A stretch of 64,000 bases of DNA, taken from Wolfiporia cocos. Lineage: Eukaryota > Basidiomycota > Agaricomycetes > Polyporales > Phaeolaceae. Location of the stretch: assembly GCA_029448655.1 (NCBI GenBank), contig JACCLO010000003.1:3410001-3474000 (forward strand), read 5' to 3'. Below the pieces are notes generated by a model that was not told the origin of the DNA, did not search any database, and saw only the letters and a list, made by a program, of their open reading frames with translations. The number at the start of each line of letters is the position of its first letter. Within the stretch, counting starts at the first letter, position 1. The translations under genes were made by a program, and so were the position numbers. This document shows, piece after piece, positions 11,582 through 22,023 of the stretch.

Positions 11582-12708
11582 CGATCGAACGTCGCAGTCG
11601 ACGTGATCTTGTACACTGTAACGTGCGGATGGAAGGTTGTCGCCGACTCACCGCGCGCTGTATATCTGCCAATTTTACTTCCATGCATTCATCTGTGCGT
11701 TGGACATCCACGGCCGCAGTCAATGCCACATCAGGAAATGCTCCTTCCCGTTTGGTTCATGTGGCTCGAATAGCTAACCGGTTTGAGACCAAATGGCTGA
11801 CACGCGGCCAGCCGCTCAGTCACGCTCCTCCGAGATGCAATCCCATCCTATCCATCCTATCTTTCCTCCTTTCCTGTCGACTATGTGGTAGAAGCCAGCT
11901 GAGGCAGCTGCCCCACTCCAGAGCCGAGTCCAGCTCCTCTACTGTGCATCTTCGAAACGTCCTGTCGAGATCGCAAGCCGAGTCCAGCAAATAGGACGTC
12001 GAAAAGACACTGAGAGTGTGCAAGACGGCAGGATGCCTCTATCGCCGACACACATTCCGCGGTTTGCAGCGTAAAGACTGTTGATAGGAAGCTGCTTCGA
12101 AGGCAGGCAATCTTTGACAAATGGTGAGACGGAGCCGTGGCCTATACTGTGTCTCATAGTACGTAGTAACAGCCCGACGCACTACGACGTCGACGACGTG
12201 ACCTATGGCTGGCATCAATACATCTGCATCAGATGCGAATGCCGACCCGATGATCAGTGCAGCTTGCAATTTGAATTTATCGTTTGTATCAAAGCTGCAC
12301 GAGCATTGTCGCAAGCTGACATATCTGAGCCAAGCGCTTGCTCTCGACTCGCAGGCACCGCGGCAACGCGAGCGCGAGTAATGTCACAACGTATTGTGAC
12401 ATATGCACATGAGCTGTCACTGTTCGTGTCGCCGATATCATACAACATCCAAACGTTCAACGTTCAACGGGCACTTGGGACGTTTCTCTTAGTTTGGTCT
12501 TGCCACTGACATATGTAATGAAGTATATTCCCTCGGTGCTTGCCAAGATGCGGGGCTACAGGCGACTGGGCGCAAGCTACATAGTGTGTATGCTGCCAAT
12601 ATGCCAGTGGGAGAGATGTACGAGATTGGATCATTCAAGGGAAGTAGAATGCTTATTTCGTCCGCGTACCATTCATAGGTTACATGGGCGTGGGCGGTTA
12701 ATCAAACG
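11582..12708. other. Intergenic, nothing recognised
   Basis: 1.1 kb between the inverted-repeat element and the 3' end of CYP53 copy 2. Only short open stretches on both strands; none has coding character. Confidence 0.4.
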
Positions 12709-14721
12709 TCAAAGCTTCCTTGACTTGATACCTATAGCACACCATCGAGGCTTGCGAACAAAACTATCCTGGACCGGAAGCTTCATGTATGCGTCAGCAG
12801 CGAAAGAATTGGTGAGTGATCGAATGACATACCGGATAATCAGACTCAAGGACAACATTGAAACGCCGGAAGAGTGTGGCGATGACAATGTGAAGTTGCA
12901 TCAATGCGAGGTTGCGGCCGATGCATGCTCTGAAAGGTGCAATCAGCTGCCAGGGAAAGATCTCGAAAGCTGAAGCACCGCCCACCTGGGACCGACAGAG
13001 AACGGAGTGAATGCGTCTAGCATCGCCTTCTTCCGTTCTCCGGTAGCCTCGAGCCAGCGTTCAGGATAGAACTCGTTGGCGTTCGCTCCCCAGATGCTCT
13101 CGTCTCGATGTAGGTGATAGATGGGTACACTGACACAGGTACCTTCCTTGAATGTATGGCCAAGCACGGTTATGCCACCTTCAGGGACAACGCGAGGTAG
13201 TCCTGCACCGACGGTAGCATGCAGCCGAAGGCCCTCGTTTACCACGGCATCGAGATATGGAAGATATTTGACCGCATCATAGGGCGCGACCTCCGAATCG
13301 ACCGCCTTCAAAGCTTCGTCGAGCTCTGCCTGTAGCTTCGCCTGCACTCGCTGATTGCGAGCGAGGTAGTATGTTGTCGCGCATGACGTACTAATATAAA
13401 GAAATATCGTGATAATTACCGCAAAACAACCGCGATAGTATTGAATACTACTCACTTAGCAACAGTATCAGCGCCCGCTATGATGAGCATCATCGCTTCT
13501 GCACTCAGTTCTTCAGGGCTCATAGGTTCCCCATTATCATCACGAGCATCCAGCAGCCTGTTCAGCATATCCTCTCGTGCTTGAGGATTATTGAGCCGCT
13601 TGGCGACTGATGCCACTGCTAAACCGGCGAGCTTAGGGGAAGCGTCGCTGCCGCCGCCAAAGACAGCCAACATCCCAATAGTCGACTGCCAATACTTAGG
13701 GAGCCAGCCCAGCACTGCAACCACCTCAGCGCGTTTGTTCAGTAGCTTTGTGACAGGTATCTCTTCCGTTTCGAACGCAAACTCGCCCGTTTTCGAAACG
13801 GTCCCAAATGTCGCTAGGCCTGCCTTGACTGATTTGGCGACGCGTGCTGTGTCTTTCGCGGCCAAAAGCATTCCAAACGGGGCACCAAAAGCGAGATCGC
13901 CTGAATGTATAGGATTATCAGTGATATAAATTAGACTGTTATAACGCAAGGTGAGGCGCTGACCAATCGTATCAAAAGACCAATAATTGAACCCTGCGCA
14001 TTAGCATGACCATCAGTGTGGCGCGCTTGTAAACAGGTACAACAGCCACTCACAGGGCATGCAGTCGAACCAAACACGGCCATCTTCCACCTTCCAAGCG
14101 GACTCACCGAGCATGCCTTCTCTCGGGCCGCCATTCTCAGCCTGTTTCACATACGAGTACAAATTGTCCCACTGGCTGGCGAGATCACTGTGATGCACCC
14201 GCGTAGTGCCCTCGAGCGCGCGCACGCTCTGCGGCGAGAACATAGGGGACTCAATACGGCGCTTCCTCGCGTGCTCAGCGCGCGAGCGGGTGCTGAACAT
14301 GCTTCGCGCCCTGAAGTTTCCGAACACATCATAGAGCGGCGCCTTGAGGGTGCCCGATGAGTGGCCGTACACAGCAGGAAGCGCGGCGGGATGGGCGATG
14401 GATACATGGTTCGGTGCCAGACGCACGAACGTCCCTGCACCACAATAAATCAGAGTCCTGCATTCCTGCACGGAGATACCTGTACTTGCCATACTTGTGG
14501 TGCAGCTGATCGACGGTCACAGACCAGCGGTTCTGACTGACAATCCAGGGCAACCAGACATTGGAGAACTTAGCAAGGACGGGGCCAGGGAATGAAGAGA
14601 GTCCTAGTGGGTCAAGGAGATAAGGCACAAATTGCACCGCAAATACTGTGATAGCAATCAAGGCAATCCAGAAGGCGGGATAAGATGGTGCATGAGCTGT
14701 CGTGTCGTCTGCAAGAGACAT
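12709..14721 (-). CDS. Cytochrome P450, CYP53 family, copy 2
   Basis: Minus-strand paralogue of the gene at 2418-4462, same orientation, 8.2 kb away. Exons: 14490-14721, 14054-14434, 13964-13993, 13456-13900, 12986-13390, 12833-12929, 12709-12780; exon lengths 381, 30, 445, 405, 97 and 72 are identical to copies 1 and 3, only exon 1 is shorter (232). Product 553 residues. Anchor, [12 protein letters not shown] hinge, I-helix AGADTVANTSC, ExxR (NEGLRLH) and heme loop FSVGPRACIG (Cys near residue 500) are intact. It differs at surface positions and near the C-terminus (RKPRWCAIG versus RKPKRCMIG). Intron 1 uses a GC donor (GCAAGT) where both paralogues have GTGAGT, and intron 3 has the weak donor GTCAGC. 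A role in aromatic-acid hydroxylation is inferred from the family. Confidence 0.92.
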
Positions 14722-16149
14722 GATGCTTGTGGTTCAAGCACGAGAGAATCAGCTATTTATCTCAGGAGACAAGCTGGTGGATTAGCTAGAGTCCTGAGTT
14801 CGGCAGACCGTGAGATCGAAGCACGGCTAAGTGACTACGCCTCGCTTAGGAACTGCTCATCAAAAGTCTCTATGACTCGGTGCCACCCCATGTGATTCTT
14901 CAGCTATAATCTGTGTCCACAAGCACAAGCGCAGTGAGGGTACAATGCGAATCATCAAGTCTCTCTCCTTACCAGTCGCTACAAGTGGATGCTCGAGCAT
15001 CTTGTCTGTGGCATGGGTGCTGATATAACCTTTCCCTAGCCCTGAATGTGGCTGGAGTGCGGATGCAAGACGGCCGACGCCACTCATCTGCAACCTCTGT
15101 GGCTGAGGAAATCCGTCATGATTCTGCGGCGCAGCTGTAGAAGTCACTTTTAGACACCGTTGCGTGGGGAACACGGAGGACAAATTTATGGGAACGTCAC
15201 GAATCATAGTGAGTAGTGGGGCCGACGGAGGCACCGGCCCCGCATGAGGCTATACGCATAGCATCATCACCATAACAGAGCCGAATTCCATATAGTCTGC
15301 TACTCGTTTGGAATGCCATGTCAGTGATCTTCGAAGAGTGAAAGGCGAAGCCAGCGTGCAGGATTCACGTCTAGACACGGTCTTCATAGAAGCGATGGCA
15401 TGACACGAGGCCAGGTCCCCTACTTCGAAGCAGCGGACCCATTTGAAGGCCGATATCGCTACTTGTGAGAGAAGCAGAGGACTTTCTGCTTCGATCAGAG
15501 TCACTGTACAGACAAGGTGTCAGTAGTACGCTACGCCAACGTTTTTATGACAACAGCAATGCGCGCTTGCATCACGTGTGTGTGACGGCTCGCGACTTGC
15601 TAATGGATGGGTACACGATGAGTAGTCTGCACGAATGTCTTCCAAAAATAGAGACCGGAAATGAGCCTTGTATCGCGCGGAGTGATAAGCGATGTTCGTT
15701 GCAGCTACAGTGAAGCTGCATCGGCAGGTGTGCCTTACGGTAACTTACGCAAGTAAATTTGGAGCCATAAATTAAAAGGATGATCTCTGATTGCTCCGTA
15801 TCAAGAGGATCATAGAGAATAAATGTTGTAGGTGTGCAACTAAAGCATCAGAACGGTGACGCGAGCCTAGTATAGTAGTGCAGTACTAGTGCGCATGCAC
15901 GCGCTATCCCTTAATCAAATGCGCATAAACGAAGAGATCAGGCTCATCTACCTGTTCAGCGGGAAATGGTCGTGTCGAGTGGTGTGCCTTCTCATTATTG
16001 AACAGACGCAACGTTGTCAAGGCACATCGGCGATACAAAATCTAGTAAACTCGTATGTAGAACAAATTCATTGCGCACTACATGAACCTGGAATCGCAGA
16101 TACCTTCTCCTGACGAAATGTCCGTATACCCATAAGCCACCCATTGCAG
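14722..16149. other. Intergenic, 1.4 kb
   Basis: Contains the promoter side of CYP53 copy 2, including the block near 15050 shared with the copy 1 upstream region. No gene, RNA or repeat recognised further right. Confidence 0.4.
14753..14760 (-). promoter_or_regulatory. TATA-like box of CYP53 copy 2
   Basis: Reads ATAAATAG on the minus strand, 32 bp upstream of the start codon at 14721; the position matches the TATA elements of copies 1 and 3. Confidence 0.45.
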
Positions 16150-19100
16150 TTACTCCTCCCCATCTGAAGGGTCATCGAACACGTACTCCTCCTCCTCCTC
16201 CTCCTCATCGACGTAGCCTTCTTCCTCAGCTTCCTCCATGGCTTCCTTCAACTATAGCAATGTGAACACGACGTTGACACAACAGATGAGAAAGATCCGC
16301 CCACCATCTCAAGCAATTCATGGCACTCATTTAGATGAGCCATGACGATTCCTTGTCCCTCGGGAATGGTGCCGTCGACGCCTACGAACTTCCCATCTTT
16401 GCGCATGGAATCGATCTGATATAACGCCAACTGATACTGAAGCGGCCAAGTCGGTTAGTCCACGCTCACAGCAAGATGTCTTTCGCTCTGGTGTTGCCAT
16501 GTTTCAGGCCTCGGAGCAGGCTTTGACATGGCAACAGAGTACAACACGAGATGTAGGATAACGCACAGGGTAGAGATCTCGCGGAGAAAATGGCCCTCCG
16601 TATTTAAGTACCTCGTTGAGACATTTCTTTACTGTCGATAATTTGTTGGCCTAGCGCATAATTCCTCGTCAGTCAGCTAGAAAACTAGTGATTAGCCATC
16701 CTCACGATAGGCATCAGCTCTTCTGAGACTGGTTCGCTTGAGGACAGCAGTCGATAAATTAGGCCATAACATCGTCTCAGGAGGTAGAGCAAGACCTGAC
16801 ATCGTAATTTTAGCATGTACGTGTCTGAGAGATGAAGAAGGCTCACATATTGTCCAGAAGGCCGGTTCCCATCCGAGTCAACAAACTTGCCGTCTACTCG
16901 CATCTTGTCGATCTCCTGCAGACTCAGGCTATAGTTCCACAAGTCCGTCTCTCGTAGGCTCCACCGATGCGTAAGAACCTGCATAGCGAGTGGCAGTTAG
17001 CAATCGTCCATTTGTGCGGCCGAGGCAACGGACCAGTTGCTCCAGCTCTCGTCGGATCTCGCTCAGCCTGTCGTAGATCGGCTTGAGAGACGAGGCGACG
17101 TGTTTGGAATCGTCCTGCGCGCGGATCTCCTGCGCGATGTCAAAACACTCCTCAAGCAAGGACGAGCAGATGGCCTGCGACGCAGGCACCATGCCCCCGG
17201 GGCCCAGGAACTTGCCATCGACACGCTTCCTGCGAAGACGACAGACAAGCCCGTGTATTCGTCAATCGTAGGGAGGAGGTACAGCGGAACGATTTACAGC
17301 ATGTAGGTAGAACAGGAGGCGGAGCGGCGGGGCCCGGACGGCACGCGGCGCTAGCCAGGTCAATATTCGTCATCTTCGGGCAGCGATCAGACAAAACACT
17401 CAACGAATCGATCTTGCGAAGCTCCTCCTTTAGGGCCTTCAGCTCCCCCTTGATTTTATACCCGTCCTTCTCCCTTGGCAGCTCGGGTTTTGGCACCGTC
17501 TCCTTCGTGGGCGTCTTCGCATCTGCTTCGTTCTCGACTGTCGGCGTCGATGGATCCCGGGCGCTTGTGTATTCGTCTGGCATGTCGCTTTCCCTTGATT
17601 GCACCTTGATCGGAGATGACTCCCTTGTCGGCACCACAACCACCTCTGCTCCTGCTGCTTGCATTGCAGTCTCTTTTGCTGCAAGAGCTACCAGTTGGCG
17701 CCGGATGTTGACCAATCGCTCGTGGATTGGGACCAATTCCGGTGAGAGGATTGCTAATGATTCTTGCAATCGTTCAAGTACGCCCTCTGCAATTGTAAAT
17801 TCGAGGTCTGGATCGATCGAAGCAGCACTGTCGACTTACCACATTCGTTCAGCTGTCTCTCCAAGAGCGAGATCATGGCAGCCGGGTGTTTGCCACTATC
17901 CGCGTCGCTCCGCACAATGCCACTGTTACCACCAGCGGTCAGCATGTCGTCCTCTCTACATGACCTGGACAGTTGAATCGCCTTATGCGCAATCACCCGA
18001 GCAGTCCTACCGTGAATCATTCCGCATCTCGCGAAGCCTACCTGCTATGAAAGTTGTTTCGAACGCGTTGCCATGTCACATATCCAGCCACTACTGCACT
18101 ACAGCGTCCAAGGAACAGAGAAGGGTACGCACCGTAGTTCTGCCAACCGCCGATGGAAAGGGGCCAGGTCGGACTCGTTATATACACCCGACTCGTCCAT
18201 ATGCTCGAGAATTTGCTGTGGGGAGTGCACGTCAGATGAGGGCCTGACAATTATGATCGAGATTTTGGCCAGCGCAGAGGTGCACATGGTAGGAGACATC
18301 GGGGCAACGGGAAAGCTGAATTGAGAATGATAGGAGAGGGGGGATTCGTGCATCCAGACCCGTCAACTTCCCATATATACTGCCACCGCTGAAGTTTAGG
18401 GACTTGGTGAGTCAAGCCAAGAACGATCCCAGCCAAAGCTCCCGCCACCGGTATCATCTGAAATGGCTTTCCTTGGTGTCCCTCTCCACGACGGGGGCAG
18501 AGAAGGTACCATTCCAAATATCCTTCCCCATTTGACAGGTCTAGACGTCCAGGAGGCGTTCCCGTAAGGAAATTCGCCGACGATCGCCCCAATCCAGCCT
18601 CCCTCGTCCGGCGCACGGCAATCTACCGCATGATGGCAAAGTCCTCCGCACGAGGTGCGCCTGACACCGAATTGGGGCGCGTTCGCGGGACCGCGGATAT
18701 CAGGTGCCGCGGACCTCGTGCGGGGGCTACTCTATCGAGAAGCGGTGCAGCTCTGCAATGGCGGCGATCGCACGGAACGTAAGGGCAGACGTCAGACGTA
18801 AGGCCTGAAGGCTGTACTGCGTCCGGGCACGCAGTCATACATGATTCTGCGTGGGAGAGGAAAGGAAGAGCGGGCCATATTTGCGAGCATCGGACGGAGA
18901 CGTGTGACCGGGATGAAGCATGGATGACGGTGACTCACCCGCATGCTGGCAAGCTGGCTGTATGTTGCAGGGCATTCCCGCGTCCTGCCGATGGTGAGGA
19001 AGAAGAGAGAGAGCAAATTGAATACGTCCGCGAGCGTCGTGTCCAGACGGTTATTGTATGGGGTGTGGTCATCCCGGACATCGTTCAGGCGCGTTACTAC

Positions 19101-19451
19101 AATTTGAACATCGCGGAATCGTCAGACAAATTCAGGGGGGACATCTACAGGCACTAGAGTTGAATTATGTACAAACCTTGCTTAATGATCGCCTGGTACA
19201 GGACATTGACATCGGACGGTTTAATGTACTCTCCCCTGTCCTTCTTCAGCGCCGTAAGGCGATTCCGTATGCTGCGCAGTTCAATGAGCGTTCCACGACT
19301 CCGTTGGGAGACTATGCTACTTTGTGGAGGCCACTCACTTGATCATCTGTTCGAGGATAGGCAGCTCTGCATTACCGAGGCGCAGCGCGATCAGCACTCG
19401 CGAGGCAGAACACGCGCCGCACGCACCTTCCTGGGCTACGGGGGCCGACAT
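16150..19451 (-). CDS. DUF2408-type fungal protein
   Basis: Twelve minus-strand exons in continuous phase: 19339-19451, 19177-19271, 18939-19096, 18133-18215, 17840-17922, 17405-17786, 17034-17229, 16847-16978, 16706-16795, 16567-16650, 16305-16436, 16150-16251; ~549 residues. The family has no known enzymatic role. Recognisable pieces are IRNRLTALKKDRGEYIKP, ECPATYSQLASMR/QILEHMDESGVY (across the long intron), ELVPIHERLVNIRRQLVALA, and three repeats of the IDxxRxDGKFV type (residues around KRVDGKFL, MRVDGKFV, MRKDGKFV). The C-terminus is very acidic with a run of eight Glu. Intron 18216-18938 is 723 bp, ten times its neighbours. The acceptor at 17922 could instead be 17964 (in frame, +14 residues). 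The donor at 17404 (GTTGAG) is weak but is the one that keeps phase. Divergent with tropomyosin. Confidence 0.8.
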
Positions 19452-19754
19452 CGCGCCGCTGATATATGCTCGCCGTTCCTACGACGGTCGACACCAATTC
19501 TTCCGCACGATGGTAGTTCTGCCCACGACGGCCGGGGCGAGGAGGGGGCTGCACGTCGAGGTGAGTGTTCAGGCTAGCCGGGCGGACAGATCGGTGCAAT
19601 ATCTGGGCTGCGCACGTGGAGCTGCCCGATACGGCACTGTTCCCACGACTGATACTTTATCAACTCCTACATACAGCCCTTGCCCCGTAACAACAGCCAC
19701 CGGACCACCGCCAGCACCCCCACCGCACCCGTCGACACAACCGCTACCCACGCC

Positions 19755-20414
19755 ATGGAGAGGATCAAAGAGGTGAGCGCACACTCCCTCGCGGGCGTGC
19801 GGGACGCGTCTGACCGCTGCCGTGACGCGCGCAGCGCCTGCAAGCCCTGCGCGGGGAGGCCGACAGCGCTGTCGCACGCGCGGAGGAGGCGGAGGCGAAG
19901 AACAAGAAGCTGGAGCAGCTCCTGCTTGAGAAGGACCAGGAGATCACGTCGCTGCAGCACAAGCTGTCCGTGATGGACGGCGATCTGGAGAAGGCGGAGA
20001 GCAAGCTGTCCGCGGCGAAGGCGGCGCAGGAGGAGGGCGACCAGAGCAAGACGATGAACGAGGGCCTGCAGCGCAAGATCCAGCTGCTCGAGGAGGAGCT
20101 CGACGCCGCGGACAAGAATCTCAAGGACGCGATGGAGAAGTGCGTAGCCGCGATTGCTGGCGATGTGACTGATGACGAGCTGCCACGTACAGGCTCCGGC
20201 AGGTCGATGTCAAGGCCGAGCACTTCGAGCGGCAGGTGCAGCGGCTGGAGCAGGAGCGCGACCAATGGGAGAAGAAGTACGAGGTACGTGGCAGTGCTGC
20301 TGGCACGTCGTGCGTGTCCGACGCGCCTTATCCTGCCCGCAGGAAGCGCAAACCAAATACCGCGAATCGAAAGCCGAGCTCGACGAGCTGGTCACCAACA
20401 TGGAGGGTCTCTGA
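19755..20414 (+). CDS. Tropomyosin
   Basis: Actin-filament binding coiled coil that stabilises cables and the contractile ring. Exons: 19755-19772, 19835-20139, 20193-20283, 20343-20414, all in phase, 161 residues, the usual length of fungal tropomyosin. The first exon encodes just MERIKE. The whole protein is a heptad coiled coil without prolines; highly conserved runs include ADSAVARAEEAEAKNKKLEQ, LQRKIQLLEEELDAADKNLK, VDVKAEHFERQVQRLEQERD and the C-terminus AELDELVTNMEGL. The N-terminal Met-Glu context is compatible with N-terminal acetylation known for the family. The gene is head-to-head with the DUF2408 gene, with 303 bp between start codons. Confidence 0.96.
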
Positions 20415-20784
20415 AGAAGCATGTCTCATGTCTGTACAATATGCATCTCATCCGGCCTGCTCGGTCGTCGCAATCCGCTATCCCTTGCACCATCTCTTCG
20501 TACGTGACGCCGCACTGCCTAACCTTCTACCTATATTACACTCGGGGTTCGTCTTTGCCTATACCTACAATACTCAGGAATCAATGAACACTACAAAGCA
20601 ACAGCAGCAGTGCTCCGGCTCAGGCGCAGGGCCGTGCGATACAGGGTCATCGATCAAGATACATCCGCAGATTGCTTCCGCGATGAGAGTCGTACAATGA
20701 GTAACAATACAGTGTCTGCAAATTCCACTGTCCATATGCATGTTTTATGCATCCACTCCTCCCCGTGCCCGATACCAGACACAC
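20415..20784. other. Intergenic between convergent genes
   Basis: 370 bp shared by the 3' ends of tropomyosin (plus) and MsrB (minus). No additional feature seen. Confidence 0.5.
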
Positions 20785-21516
20785 TCATGCCTTGGCCTTC
20801 TCGTCCTCTGCAAAGTTGATGGACACTGAATTGACACAGTGGCGTTCGTCAGCTACGATTGAGATATCAGTACTGCTCTACACGTAACATCGATCGCATA
20901 TGCTCACTGGGAGTATCGAACCCTTCTCCCTGAAAGACATGCCCGAGGTGTCCTCCACATGCTGTACATGTGATCTCCGTGCGGATCCGCCCAAACGAGC
21001 GATCCTCCTGGCGAGAGACAGCGCCGGGGATCGCTACGCGCGCGAGGTCAAAATCGATCTCGCCATGGACGCCCCAGGCAAGCAGCTCACCGTCGAAGAA
21101 CGCAGGCCAGCCGCAGCCACTGTCGAACTTGGTCGTGCTCTTGTACAGCTGCGTGCCGCACCCGGCGCAGGTGTAGATCCCCTGGCCCTTGAAATGCTCG
21201 TACTTGCCCGTTCCGGCGGGCTCAGTGCCCTTCTCGCGCAGGATTCGGAACTGCAGGCGCCGTCAATCGCCGCGACGAGGCGTGCACACGCGACGGCAGC
21301 GCGCACCTGCTCGGGAGACAGAATAGCCCTCCACTCGGACTCGCTCTTCTGCTTGCTCGGGTCGCTCATGGCTAGCGGACGCGTGGAGTGAAGGAGACGG
21401 CTGCTGAAACGTGTAGGAAGGAGAGCGTGCTGGTTGAATGCTCTGGCGTCGAGGGCGCGTCGGCCGAGAGAGAGAGGTGCTGATGAGGCTCTGCTGAGCG
21501 TCGAGGGAAAGATCAT
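20785..21516 (-). CDS. msrB: Peptide methionine-(R)-S-oxide reductase (MsrB), with likely mitochondrial presequence
   Basis: Reduces methionine-R-sulfoxide in proteins. Exons: 21307-21516, 21091-21250, 20908-21033, 20785-20852, all in phase, 187 residues. Signature motifs: two zinc CxxC pairs (CAGCG and CTACG), FDSGCGWPAF, RTEITC, GGHLGHVF and the catalytic-Cys segment ERHCVNSVSINF. The first ATG gives a ~49-residue Arg/Ser/Ala-rich extension typical of a mitochondrial targeting peptide; a second in-frame ATG at 21369 (MSDPSKQKSESEW) lies exactly where the compact cytosolic form would start. Both starts are in exon 1, so alternative initiation could give two compartments. Dual targeting is inference. 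Confidence 0.95.
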
Positions 21517-22023
21517 GGCCGTGGCTTGATCATGCTATAAATCCGTCCAAGGATTCGTGTGAGGTAGCTGACGATTACGACGCGTCAAACGCGTGACTTA
21601 TTGCATCAAGCGTCTTTCCGCTTCTTGCTCCCAGACATTTCGCCTTTGTGTGAGATGCGATATCGCGCGTACGATGTAGTGGTTGTGTCTGCAGTAAGCG
21701 CACTATAGGCGCAAGCAGCCATATACTACGAGGATCAAACGATAACCCCAAATTGTGGTTTGTCATTGTCGCCACTTGTCAAAGGGACTTGCATCTGGCT
21801 GCATATATAGCTAGCGTTTTCATATCACGGCAGCGGCGACGCGCAGACCACGCAGTGGACTCATAATGACCCGCCTGAGGCGCGGAAGACAATCGTCACT
21901 TGTACTCCGTCCTGCTTGCAGCTCGCGGAACGAGTTCACCTAGTAACTGCAAAATATCATACTTTCGCCGCATAAAGTCCTTTGCGTATCATACATCTCG
22001 TCCCCTGTTCTACGCTAACCTAC
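21517..22023. other. Intergenic, 0.5 kb
   Basis: Promoter side of MsrB and 3' side of the beta-xylosidase gene. No other feature recognised. Confidence 0.5.

Noticed and set aside
2418..14721. Secondary-metabolite gene cluster
   Set aside because: P450 paralogues and an ABC pump are present, but there is no backbone synthase (PKS, NRPS or terpene cyclase) and no pathway-specific regulator in the window.
18251..18616. 121-codon minus-strand frame inside the 723-bp intron
   Set aside because: The family sequence joins directly across the intron in phase, and the frame has no recognisable homology; kept only as part of the long-intron observation.
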